The notes below the pieces were generated by a model that made no database searches, was not told the DNA's origin, and was given only the letters and a program-made list of their open reading frames with translations. Both the position numbers and the translations under genes were made by a program. Below, piece by piece: positions 24,395 through 36,369 of a DNA stretch of 64,000 bases. Within the stretch, counting starts at the first letter, position 1, and every line of letters begins with the position of its first letter. The stretch comes from Laguncularia racemosa (lineage: Eukaryota > Streptophyta > Magnoliopsida > Myrtales > Combretaceae). The stretch spans positions 310,001-374,000 of the forward strand of contig JBBMOL010000016.1 in the NCBI GenBank assembly GCA_037954665.1, read 5' to 3'.

Positions 24395-26965
24395 ATCATA
24401 ACACTATTCAAAATGTGTTCTCTTGCATCATTCTACATATTGATCATAATATTACCCACGAATTCCTTACTAGGATATTGGCTTTCTGAAAAGTGTAATG
24501 GTTCGAACGTCAATCGAACCATTATCGTTATAAGAACGCTCCTAGAGCATCTAAATCTATTCAAGATGCTATTAAAACCATTCCTTCCGGTACTAAAATT
24601 GCTGTAAGTCCTGGGACATACGACTAATGTTGTCATACTTTTTAAAGTAAACTATATATTTTTTCTCTTTCGATTATATTATGAGATGTTTTTAATCCGA
24701 TTCGTGGTATTGAGAGGTTAGTGTTTTTTTTATACGCAGAGAGATGGTAACGATTCCGATGGACAAACCATGCATAGTTCTTGATGGGAAGGGGCGAGAT
24801 AAAACGATAATTACAGCCCATGGGCACGAGGAAACAAATTCGAGTGCCGCTTTCACTTCTTTCGCAGACAACATAGTTGCCCATGGCATCACTTTCGAGG
24901 TAACAATAATGATTAAAGCCATTCCTTCAATAACTCAATGATATTAAAATAAATCGTGTATTAATTATCTATTATTAATTTTTAAATATTTTTGCTAAAA
25001 TGTAAACATTTGTATTAAAAAATGAATTGTTAAATTTTTACTAATTTTAAAATATCTATATATAAAAACATAAAGCATTAAAAAAAAGCTGAAATTTAAA
25101 AATAAGTTTTTAGTACTTGACTTATTCCAATAATTACCCAAAGGTAAATGTATACTTACTATTTTGGCAACACCCTCTATTGAAAGTAGGTATATAAAAG
25201 GATGGTCTTACATGTAGAACTATTTTTTTAAGCATCGCACTTAAATTAAGGGTATTATTAAGATAGATAGGTTAATGATATACTTATGCTTACTCCTTCC
25301 TCGTCACCATAAGGTGATATTGCGGTTTCATTGATCAATAATTCCACGAGCAGTTATTTAACCACGTAGTAAATACTTTTATTAAGGATGGTGCAATGTA
25401 TATGTATTAATTTATATTGATAGTCGGAATAGTGACTTTTTTAATAAGTATAAATCTATTTACGTTTCTTCTTTGTGCAATTCTTGCCTCATCCAGTAGT
25501 TTATATCATTTAAGGGGAAATGGATTCTTGTTTGTAACATTCAAACTAATTAAATTAGCCTCTTCTTAGAGGTTAAAAAAAAAAAAAGAAGTTCATAATG
25601 GATGGTAATGCATAACATCTTTTAATTTAGAATTTATCCAAATCCAATTAAGGTTATTCTAACCTGCCTAGAAGAAAAATGCCTTACCCACATCCTTAAT
25701 TTTCACAAGGTGTGAATTAGTATTGTAATTTTAAAATTTTATTTTCTGTAAACTATTTTACATTTGTATTTGGTTAGTGCGATAATGAAAGTTTATTTTG
25801 TTTTATTTTATTTTTATTTTATCACAGGTATTGTGGGTACATATACTATTTTTTTTTCCCAATTGAATGCGTTATTTATTATTTTTTTATTATATCTGTG
25901 TATATATATTTTTATGTTTGGGCTCTCATATTATAATCGGGGGTATGTCCTTGTCTAGTCTGAATTTTGTGTTTCTCCATTGCAGAACTCTTACAATCAC
26001 TACTTGGAAAAGAATAATCCACAAGTAAAACCAGCAGTAGCTGCAAGGATCATGGGAGATGAATGTGCGTTCTTCGAATGTGGCTTCGTGGGGGTGCAAG
26101 ATACGATATAGGATGTACAAGGGCGTCACTATTTCTCCTCCTGCTACATCGAAGGGGCTATAGACTTCATGTTTGGCAACGGACAGTCTTTATACGAGGT
26201 TCTTCCTATCCCTATACATGATCCCAACTTCTTCTCCATCACACACATACATGACCCATCTTATATATATGGCTTTTTTTTTTTATTTTAATTCCTTTTT
26301 GTCGTTCTTTATATATATGCATATAGGAATTTTCTATCAATTCAACGGTCTGTATGAAGCCTTTTAACTTTAGTTTGGGTTTCAATACGGCTTAAGGTAG
26401 ACAATCCAAGAGTGATCCAAGTGGATTTTTGTTTTCTAAGGGAACCGTTTTCACCACTGCTGGTAACACCTACCTAGGGGGGGCATATGGTCCCTATTCT
26501 AGGGTAGCATTCCAAAATACAACCTTTGGAAGTGCAGCTGCAGGTCCAGGATGGGATGCTGGGCATTTCAAAGGAAAAGAGTATGTTTCATTCCTCACTT
26601 TCTCGTCACCTTTTGCTTGAGTTGAATTTCTATTCTCTCCATCTTCATCGATTTTTCTCTCCTTAGATACGATTAGGTAATCAATGGTTGAGATTATAAA
26701 AGTAAAAATAATGTGACAATGATGCTACAATTCATTATTTCTTGATGAAATTATAGTAACGTAAGTTGTTTTTTGTTCGTTGTTAACAAACCTTTTGGAG
26801 GCAATTTCATGTATGCGGAGGTTAACTGCGGTGGATCGGGCGACATACCTTCCCAGAGGGTTCCATGGGTGAAGCATCTCAGTAAGTCACAAATAGGAAT
26901 GTTTTCGATCAAAGCCTTCATCGATCAAGATGGATGGCTTTCTAGACTAACACTCAAGGACATGA
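24395..26965 (+). pseudogene. Pectin methylesterase pseudogene, five exon-like blocks
   Basis: The exon-like blocks are about 24395-24627, 24740-24899, 25986-26198, 26327-26580 and about 26770-26965, mostly with GT-AG edges. The frame gives SIQDAIKTIPSG, then CIVLDGKGRDKTIITAHG, then GFVGVQDTI, GAIDFMFGNGQSLYE, AYGPYSRVAFQNT and FIDQDGWLSRL. Pectinesterases de-esterify cell-wall homogalacturonan; both catalytic Asp positions (QDT and IDF) and the substrate-loop region are recognisable. The gene is broken by a one-base loss before NAPRAS at about 24530, an in-frame TAG at 26109-26111 where the family has Trp after QDT(L), and a TAA at about 26392 where Gln is expected. No signal peptide exon was found. 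It has the length of the single-domain (no pro-region) class. Confidence 0.9.
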
Positions 26966-26969
26966 CTAA

Positions 26970-28560
26970 GGATTTACGGTACAATTTACTTTTGTTGTTG
27001 TTCAAACGAGTGCGAGGGATAAATTTATCTCTCCTTTATTGTTTGTTGGTCGGTTCCCTAGATCTAATGCTTTGCTCCCAAGTGGAGCAGTTTGCTGGAC
27101 AAGAAGGGACGGAGGCGACTAATTTCCTGCAAGTTGAACATCCCAAGATAACACAGGCCATCGTATATGCTTTCGGCTTCGATTTGCAATAGGATTTGTT
27201 TGTTTTGTATGAAATCTTTCCAATAAAAACTTCTTTTATAAGCTATTGTTGTTCAAAGAACAGCCAAAGGCAGGATAATTTCCCACTATTTGACCCTAAA
27301 GCAAAATGGTAGCCTTGTGTTACAGGCTTAACTTTTTTTATTAAGAGTGTATATAATACTAGGAAGCCTACTAAATTTGTATATGGTAACACAGTTCGTT
27401 GCATAAGGATTATGGATTAGCACCCAACCATATGGCACTTCCTATATTTAAGCAAACTGGAACTTTTGGATATCGTGGTTGTAGTAACAACAAAGGTTTC
27501 CCACAGTAATATATAAGTAGTTACCTAAGAGATTTTCTCCTCGATCTCTCTTCTTGGATACTAAGATAGTGTGTATTTTAGGTAATGAGGTTTGGGTACT
27601 AAAGATATGGGTCAAGACAAGATTCATGGATGGGTTTCTTACTACTATTTGTTGAATCAAAAGATTTATGATTTTGATGAGATAAAACTTACCTTCACGT
27701 TAAAACCGAGCTTAATTTGTCAAAATTAACTTGTTAAAATTTGCCACTAAATTCAATTCATCCCCTATTGAGTTATGAGCCTAGCTTTTCACTATTGAGT
27801 GCATTTCAATAGTTATACTTTGATTCCACCAACGGTACCTCATTTTGACATTACTAGCCAATCAATTTGGGGCTTAAGTTCCTAGAAAATGTATTTAAAA
27901 AAAATTATTAAAATAGCGGTTTCGAGAAACTTAGTAGCTAAATAATTGTATGCACCTTCACCTAAGCATTTTTTTAAAAAAATTTAAATAAAGAAGCATA
28001 CGCCTTCTTTGTGAAAAAAAAAAAAACTAGCTTGAGTGAAAGCATGTGCCTTCAGTTAAAATGCTTTATAATAGAGGGTGCATGCAGTCTTATGCTTCAT
28101 AAACCCACAATAGCCAAACAAAAGCTCATTCTGTTCTTAAAAAACAAACAAATAGCTCTTGTTCTCTCTTGTTTGTAGCTCCATTTCACTTCTTTTTTGA
28201 ATTTTTCTTTTCACAAATTCCATCTGTTCCCACCTCCATTGCAATATTATACTAAAGTATGCAAATTTTTTCACTTAAATTACATTTTACATTTGAATAT
28301 GTGGTAAACTCTTTAAGATGTTATTTTTCTAAAACCTTTGATCCTAAATCTTTAGTTTTGACATTATTTGTTGCAAATATGTTAGATTCTTGATCTTGTA
28401 TTGTATTAGTAATTATTGTAGATAATGTTGACTATGCGAGAAGTAAATATGTAGAAGTTGTTTTCCTTGATAGTTCCTAATAATGCATGTAAAGTGTCTG
28501 TGAAAATGACTCAAAGAGAAATTGTTTGTGTAGGGGAATTTTTTTGTGCATAACTAGACA
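26970..28560. other. Intergenic DNA with a short unassigned open stretch
   Basis: Right after the pectinesterase remnant, the frame continues to 27192 with a segment (QVEQFAGQEGTEATNF) that does not resemble pectinesterase and is not recognised. The rest is AT-rich, with the motif AAGCATRYGCCTTC repeated around 27990 and 28040. No gene is supported. Confidence 0.5.
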
Positions 28561-30090
28561 TTGTAGTTGAGGATAAAATGGATATGCATGGGTTTTGTGG
28601 TTAGATTTATGGAATTTTTTATGAGACTAATTGATACATGTTATGTGCTTAGGTTGAAAATCGCTGGATTTGTAAAATTTATAGTATATGCAAATGGAAA
28701 CATGGTATGAGGAGCCAAAGCATGATAAACAACTAATTAAGAAGTTGAAGGTGAAAAATAATTCCAACAATAGTGAATTTTTACATAGATTATGTAGAAG
28801 CATTGGAGTTGACCCACCATAATGCGTGTTAAGATATTGCACAAGCACCCGCATTACTCTCATGGTGGTGTGTCATACAAATTGATGCCTATCAGGGATG
28901 ATGATGATGTTAAGAATTTGATTAAAATGGGTGAAGCTTTTGGAAGGATTGCATATAAGACTTATATGTCTAAATTTATGAAGAAATTCAAGATTCTCCA
29001 TATAGACAACACACATTTGAGCCAATACTTCAACTCATCAAGATCAAGATGGACCAAGCATGATGACCGATTCACCCATGTGTGGTGCATTTGACCTACT
29101 GCTAACTTTTCAACCCTTATGTGATGAAGAAAATTCAATTGAGTGAGAAGTAGATGAGGCATTCTAGGTTCCAACTGAAGATGATATTGGCGTTGAATAG
29201 CTTATGGTGGGTGATGATGATGGGGAATCTTTTGAAGATGATGTGGTCCTCAAAATGTTACAAAAGACATGCATGTAACACATCCTCTAGTTTCAAAGCA
29301 TATAATGCATGCACAACAATGCTACAAGAGTATCAGATGGAAAATGTTGGAGTTAGGGATGTGATTCCATTTTTTAATATTAGGAGAGGTGATGATTACA
29401 AAACTTTTAATGAAGAAATGAAAAGATGTTTAGTGACTTATGGAGTAATGATGAACTTAAGAAGGACATGAGATTCAATAGCAAAGAAGAGCTAATTTAG
29501 GCTGATAAGATGTACCACTTTAATAATCATTGTAACTTTATAGTTGAAGAATCCAATAAGACCTTGTGGTCAATTTTCTAGGTGAAAAAGGACAATGGTT
29601 GCAAATAGAGAGTTCAAGCTTGTAAGAAGAAATTGAAAGGCCTTTTTGTCATCACTATCTTTTAGGTATCCTACACATGCGTCAATGTGGTGATACATCA
29701 GGATTATCGAAGTTAAATTCAAATATGATAGTCAGAATTTTTGTTGAATATGTTAGAAAAAATCCTGATATCAAAGTTACTGACCTCGATTTAGTAATTG
29801 AAAATAGCTTTAGGTATACAATTTTCAAGAGAAGAGTGTTGGATGGTAAGAGGAAAGTGGTTGAAACTGTATATGGTAATTAGGATAAATTGTACAATGA
29901 ATTACTAGAACTCTTGAATGTAACTAAGATTAGTAATCTTGAAACATAGATCTATTGGGGGTTTAGCATAGGTCAATAGTGCTAGGGGAGTCAATCTTGA
30001 AATGGGTTTTTTAGACATTTGGTCCTTATGTTAAGGCCTTTAAGTATTGTTGGTTTGTGGTGAGTTTGATAAAATAAGTACAACCAAAGG
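28560..30090 (+). pseudogene. MuDR/MULE transposase remnant
   Basis: From N- to C-terminus, broken by stops and shifts, the stretch shows KFIVYANGNMV near 28675, GVSYKLMPIRDDDDVKNLI at about 28867-28923, an acidic Asp/Glu linker, the DNA-binding MuDR block MRFNSKEELI (about 29470) with a CysxxxxGCxW-like segment, and finally FGPYVKAFKYCWFVV near 30022, which is the start of the catalytic core. The order is that of plant Mutator-like transposases, and the region after the first catalytic block is missing. No zinc knuckle or terminal inverted repeats were found. It has lost function. Confidence 0.8.
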
Positions 30091-32365
30091 TGTAAAGTCA
30101 CATACTATCTTTTCCCTCGACCTTATTTTAATACTATTTTTTTTAAAATTGCATTTTTTAGGTACTTAATTCATCAATCTTGATCCTTAAGCAAAAGTGT
30201 TTCAACCCTAAACTAATAGTCAACAATAATAAATAATGAATAAAAATCTACAATTCTAAATAAAAACTAATATGTAAAGTCATAAAATAAAATAAAAATT
30301 CTAACTAATATCTATACAAAAACAAGTATAAATAGGTGGGATTAATTTTTTAATTATTACATTATATATATTTTTTAAGAAGCAAAAGATAAAATAAACC
30401 AAAATATAGCAATATACAATGCCTAGTTTAGAATTAGCACAATAATTGATATTAGGAAAGCATAGTCCCTGGAAATTGAGAAAAAACTTGATATGCATAA
30501 ACCATTGCTTTAAAACAAGTGTATTTTCTATTAGCAAGTGCATTAGATTGCTTATGTAATAATAAAACTGATAAGAACATGTTATTTTATAAATTAACTA
30601 TTTTGATTACTGAAGTAGTGGAAAACAATTAATGTTGTAGCATAATTTAAATTGCAAGAAATTTAAAGATATTAGGAATAAGAAGATCAGGTAGTAGAAT
30701 TTATAATAGTTTTGCTTTATATGTTGGTTCACTCTTCTAGCCTCTACTACTGGGGGCCTAGTTGTCTTCACTAGTCATTCCACTATAGCAAAAATCCAAA
30801 ATTTGAGAGTTATGACATTTGTTAACACTTGGTGTAATTAATCATTATTCTGCTTATCTAGCTTCACCATAAGCTAACTAAAAAATTATAGTGAAAACAT
30901 ATAACTTCTCAACTATGATAACACATTCTTTACATACATACAACAGCTACAATGAGGAAACAAAGTAAAAGATCCTCTATAAATTTAGCTTTTTTTAATG
31001 AATAATAAGACTACAAAACTTGTGTAGATTAAGTAGACTTTGAATTGTAATTTTCTTCTTTTTGTTCACCCCCTCTTCTTCAAAATGCTAAGGTATATAT
31101 ACTTGTTTGCCTATCAACTTGTGATATTAACATAAAGTTCTTAATTCAATCATTTTAAATGTTGCCACATTGATTAGCCTTACTGTAAAGTTTACCATTG
31201 ATTTCTTCGATCATGTCTAAGAGTACTTACCCTTTTGATTCTTCATTGGTAGTAAATATCAAAATTGACCATGTTACTTCTGCAAATAACTTGTGATCTT
31301 ATACCTTATATCCTTTAAATAATGATTTTCTTTCCTTTAATGTCTTCCTTAGAATTTTTATGATAATCTTCAACCAATCTTTATGAAATGATTTGCATAT
31401 GATATTTTGATTCAACTTATGTGGAGTGAGTTAAATATGTAACCTAAATATATTTGACTATGGAGATGGGTCTTAAATTAGTTTATCTAACATATACTTT
31501 TTTAACGATTAAATTTGAATAATTGAACCATACTTGTATCTAAAAATGCTATATTATGTTGATTTTGACTTCTTATAGTTCATTTCTGACTATGTGTTCC
31601 AATACGTTGCTTTTGATTTCACCCATAGTTTCTTATTCAGACTGCTAATTCCAATTTTGATCATTACTTCCAATTCCAATTGCAAGTTTAGATTCTACCT
31701 TACTTTTGACTACTCATTGTCCTTTATTTTAATTATTTCCAAATTTTTTTTTGATTACTTGAAATATTTTTTTTCCTTTACAATCATGCTTTTGATACAT
31801 ACAAACCTTTCTATATTTACTTTATACATATATCATGTCACTTATACTTTTTACTCATTATTAAAAATTATTTTCTATATAATTTGCACACTTAAATAAA
31901 AATATTAGAAATAATATAATTCCTTTTGTTATCATTAAAACCTTTATTTAGAAGACTTAATGTTGAAATAAAGTGTTTAAGTTTTTTATGTAGCAAAACT
32001 AAGTAATTAAACAAGTATTTTTTACAGTTAAATTGGCTCAAAATCATCATACATGTTAAAAATATTTGTATTGTGTGTTTTAAATGTACTTGAATCATAT
32101 ATTGAAGCTTAATGTGTAAAAGGGATTTGTTGTGAAGTTGTTTAAGTATTAAAGGTGTCCCATTCAAATTGGTAAGTGTGTCACTCGAATGGGTGTTGTT
32201 AAAACCTTAAGCCTTAGCTCAAGAATTCGATTTAGTGAATATATGTGAAGAGCTATCCAAATAGGTAAGGGAACCATCCAATTGACCTATGCACCCATCT
32301 AAATGGGTAAAGCATTCATCTGATTGGGCCAACATGTAAAACTAGCCGTTGCCATCTACAGTTTC
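30091..32365. other. AT-rich intergenic DNA, no gene seen
   Basis: There are dense stops in all frames, and the longer open frames (30301 minus, 31594 plus, 31892 minus) are low-complexity Phe/Leu/Ile products of AT-rich DNA. A short run of direct repeats (ATTGGTAAGTGTGTCACTCG, AATAGGTAAGGGAACCATCC and AATGGGTAAAGCATTCATCT) lies at 32166-32320. Confidence 0.55.
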
Positions 32366-32369
32366 ATTA

Positions 32370-32790
32370 AAAGGTAAATTACAAAAAAGGTGACGTGCTT
32401 TGAGTCATTTATAAAGAGGTTATTATGTTTTGTTTTTTTGATAAAGAGATAACTTGTGTTTTTTAATTTTGTATCAATAATAAATAATTATAGGTGTTAA
32501 TATCCTATTTTGCTAGTAAATAATTAATTAAATACAATAATATTAGTAATTTATATAGTTTTATAAAAAATATAAAAATTACAAAAAATAAAAGAGAAAG
32601 GAAAAAATAGAAAAATTTAAAAAAGAAAACAATTAAACAGTCAATATAGTATCGACACGTGTCATTATTTATTATTGATGGAAAATTAAAAAATATAGGT
32701 TACCCCTTTGCCAAAAAAAAAAAAAAAAACACAAGTAACCTTTTTGCTAATGACTTAAAAAACTTGTTATCTTTTTATAATTTACTCTTT
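32370..32790. mobile_element. MITE with about 40-bp imperfect inverted repeats and ATTAAA target duplication
   Basis: The left end is AAGGTAAATTACAAAAAAGG, reaching GAGTCATT. The reverse complement of the right end is AAAGAGTAAATTATAAAAAG, reaching AAGTCATT. Both ends are flanked by ATTAAA (about 32366 and 32791). The interior is AT-rich and non-coding, with an A17 run. This is the structure of a non-autonomous DNA transposon. Confidence 0.65.
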
Positions 32791-33342
32791 ATTAAATGAA
32801 CATGGAAGAAAAAAACAACACTTGAATTTTCTTAAAGACTTATAAATACAAGTCTAAAGGCAGTTGGAAGACAATTATAGAGTTTTATGTGCAATATTAC
32901 TTCTTGTCATCATCTCCATAAGCTTACTTGTCTTTTGTTTATAAGTTGTAAAGATGTTTAGTGAAAGCTAATAGTAGTGCCTGGTGTGATTATATTTGCA
33001 TTTCCTTTTGAGTGTGCTACACTTGTAATTGAGCGTGAGAAACTTCGTGTAATTGGTTCTTAAGCCTCTTTTGTGGTAATCAATAAAAGTAGTGTGAAAT
33101 CCTTGATTGAAAGTGATTATGTGATCGTTGAGAGTGGGAAGTGGTTTGAGCTCCACATTAAATCTAGACTTGATTTTCTAATCCTTTTCTCTCTTTTGTT
33201 TTCAGCATTTTACTTGTTGATTTGTTTGTTCATTATTTCATTTATTCAATTATTAGGGTAAAAAGTTATTATCTTGTGATAATTTGCAATTAAACTTAAT
33301 TCTCTCTTCCCTTTTTGAGTTCCTAGTCTAGAATTACACTTA

Positions 33343-33347
33343 ACACT
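33343..33347. repeat. Left target-site duplication of the Tat/Ogre element
   Basis: ACACT lies directly before the TG of the 5' LTR, and ATACT at 54776-54780 lies directly after the 3' LTR. One C/T difference is consistent with decay. The pair supports the LTR ends chosen here. Confidence 0.6.
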
Positions 33348-35760
33348 TGTAGATACCCCATTTTTGCCCCATTGATTTTTCTTTTTCTTTTTTAGTTTAA
33401 GCCATAATTTAAAAAAAAAAAGGCCGAAAATACCCAAAAAATAAAAATAAAAATATTAAAAGTTAGGTGATGACTAATTTGGTTTATCTTGGGGTAGGAA
33501 TAATTTTTTGAAATCAAAAATAATTTTTGAGACAAAATATGCATATGTGATTTGATATAATACAAGTCTTTAAAGCCATTTAGTCATTCCGTTGAACACA
33601 TGTTAGCCATCTAATGGCCGACGAAATATTGTAGATTCTTCTTTCTCTTGGAGCATTTGGCAAAACGGAAAAGGAAACTAAAATAGTGCAATGTGCCCAT
33701 TTTTTGACCCGATTTCATTCATTTTTTGGCCAAATAAAATAAAAATTGAAAATTAAATATCCACTTAGAGTACTATCCATTGCGCTCCAAATTTAAATTT
33801 TATAATAAAGAAAAATACCCTAAAAATAAACATGAAAATTGAAAAAAATGAAATATATACATATTACATCTTATTTCTAAGTGAATATTATAGATTAAAT
33901 TGATTTGTAAATCACGAATCAAACACATAGATTAGTTAAGCAAAACCTATAGAATATATTTGCATCTTCAATTTTGAAAGATTTTCACAAAAATCATGAT
34001 TAATTCGGCTAAATTCAAAAACTGAAAATACCCATTCTTGCAAAGTTTTAATTTTTCTTCGTATCTAGGATTTCTTGTACACTACTCATCACTTGTTGAT
34101 ATAAATAGGAGTTTCTAGAACTCATTCTGAAGGAATAAAAAAAAATTAATAAACTCGTATTTACAAGAATCACTCACTTTCTCACTCTAGGAATAGTACC
34201 CGTGATCACCCTCTCTCTCTCTCTCTCTTCAATTTCTCTCATTTCAGAGCAAATTGAAACGAACCAAAGCCATATAATTATTCCCCTTTATCATTAGAGT
34301 AAAGCCCAATTATCCATTGCACTCAATAACTTGGGAATTACTCCAATTTAATCAAGAATCAAAGTTTGGGTTTATAAGCATGAAGAACAAGTTCAAGTGA
34401 AATTGATCAAGATACAAGCTTCTGATAATAAAATTGATTGAGGGGTTGCTTTCCCACAACAGTAGGAATTTGCTTGACCCTTGAACCATGGCCACCGACG
34501 ACTGGAAGCCCCTGAATCGACCTGAACGACCCGTGTATAAGGTAAGTTTTTATGTTTTATTTTTATTTATGTTTTCCTTTCTTTCTTTTTTCTTTTCTTG
34601 AAATTGATAATAGAAAATTAAAAAAAATAAAAATAAGTTTTGATGATTATTGGCTTGTCTTATGTGTAATGTGGTGTGTTTTAGCATAATATTTACTTTT
34701 AGACCTTTAGATATGAATAATGTCTTATAATATTTTTAGAAAAAGAAAAATAAAAATTGTATTTTTGATTATTCTTTTTACTAGTTTTATGCTTGTTTGA
34801 TGCGTTTTAGTATAGTCTCTAGGTAATTTTTAGATGTGAATAATGCCTTTTTCATAATGTTTACAATGTGGAAAAATGTATAAAAATAAAAATCCGAATT
34901 TGATAAGATATTTATTGCTTTTATTCGTGTTACTAGTGTAATTCTTCCTATGTTGTATGCTTTTACTTTTTGATCAATAAAGGTTCTTTCTTTTTCTTTT
35001 TCTTTTTTTCTTAAAAGGAAACTTTCAATAAAATAGTTTCTTTTAAATCTTCTTCTTAATTTTTTTTCTCACTTAGAAAAGTCTTTTTTTTTTTTAAATA
35101 AAAACTTTCAGCTGGCCTTTTTCCAAAAAAAAAAAATAAAAATTTTAAGGTTTTTTTTTTTATAATACAAAAAAAGGAAAAAAAAACTTGGGGTTTTAGA
35201 TTTTTTTTATAAAAAAGTAAAATGGTTAAAAATGTGAAGTTAATATTTTTAAAAATAAAACAGACTAACAAAATACAGTTTTTACAAATAAATAATAAAG
35301 GGCTACGTGCGCTTGATTCGGCTAGCAGGTATGTAGGCACTTTAGGTAGCCTTAAAAATTGAAAACTTTGTTTTTTTTTTAATTATTTAAAAAAAAAGAA
35401 ACTTTTGTATGAAAATTTTTTAAAAGAAGAAACCTTAAAGGCCTTTTAATTATTTTTAGAAACTCTCTTACGGAAACCTTAAAGGTTTTAATAATATAGC
35501 CTCCGAGTCTATAATCTCTGGTTTCTATTTTTTTAAAATTATTTTTGAAAAAAAAAACATAGATTAATGACTAAAATTAAGGTTTATCTACTTGTAACCT
35601 TAATTTTACACTTTTTCTCAACAAAAGTCAGGTGGCGACTCCATTTTTTATTTTTTTTAACAACAAAACTTTTCCTTAATTGGTCGAGAGGCTTATGTTG
35701 AGTGGGCTTGGCTTAATGTAAGCCTAATGAAGGAAAAGGGAAACCAAAATAGGCTTGACA
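33348..35760 (+). repeat. 5' LTR of the Tat/Ogre element
   Basis: It begins TGTAGATACCCC and ends AGGCTTGACA (TG...CA). It aligns over its whole length with 51937-54775. (CT)n-flanked TCACTCACTTTCTCACTC near 34175 precedes a leader-like region. The internal GGTGGCGACTCC at 35631 resembles a primer site but lies within the repeat, since homology between the two LTRs continues to 35760. Confidence 0.88.
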
Positions 35761-35763
35761 GAT

Positions 35764-35781
35764 TGGTCACTCCACTAAGGA
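35764..35781 (+). promoter_or_regulatory. Primer-binding site, tRNA-Arg type (diverged)
   Basis: TGGTCACTCCACTAAGGA lies three bases after the LTR end. It resembles the TGGCGACTCC-type tRNA-Arg primer site of Ogre/Tat elements, with changes mainly of C to T and G to A. Confidence 0.55.
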
Positions 35782-36369
35782 TCGAGTGGGCTAGCCATAA
35801 GGGAATTTCCAAAAATAATTTTAAAGACCTTCATTTTTTTTTAGAAATAAAGTTTCCTTATTGTAAATATTTTTGTTTATAAATAGTTGTACTAACTAGG
35901 TGTTGGTGGTGTAGAAGAAAACAAAAGAAAATGAAGAAAGGCCTAATGAGCTAATCTTAGGAGGAATTTGTTTGAAAAGAAAGATTTGTGTTAGATATGG
36001 TCAGGATCGGATCATCTTAGGAATCTAGGAAGGGGAGCCATTGTGTAACCATTCGGGAGTTGTGGTGTAACCACCTTTTGTTGGTGATTAGGATACCCTA
36101 CTCTTGCTTTAGTGTGGCTTGGGATCCATTTCTTCGAGAATGTGTGCGGTTACAAAGCTTGAGGACCTATAGAACCCACCTTATTACATTCGCTATTATG
36201 TACCGACCAATGGAAAATAGTGCGGCGTGATAAATAAAGAGTTATAATTTTAATTGATACTCTAATGTGTCATAGTACTTTGTAAAATATGTAAATTTCT
36301 ATGTATATAAACTTTAGTGTAAGCTTTATTTTTAAATTTCTGTTTATTGTAATTTATAGAAAAAAAAAA

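Noticed and set aside
31594..32167. Two open frames of about 100 codons (plus 31594, minus 31892)
   Set aside because: The products are Phe/Ile/Leu/Ser-rich, as expected from AT-rich DNA, and there are no flanking exons.
35056..35340. 94-codon minus-strand frame rich in Phe and Lys
   Set aside because: It lies inside the 5' LTR in poly(A)/poly(T) DNA and is not conserved in the 3' LTR.
33348..35630. LTR ending at 35630, just before TGGCGACTCC
   Set aside because: Homology with the right-hand LTR continues about 130 bp further, to a TG...CA end that gives a target duplication. An end at 35630 would leave that homology unexplained.
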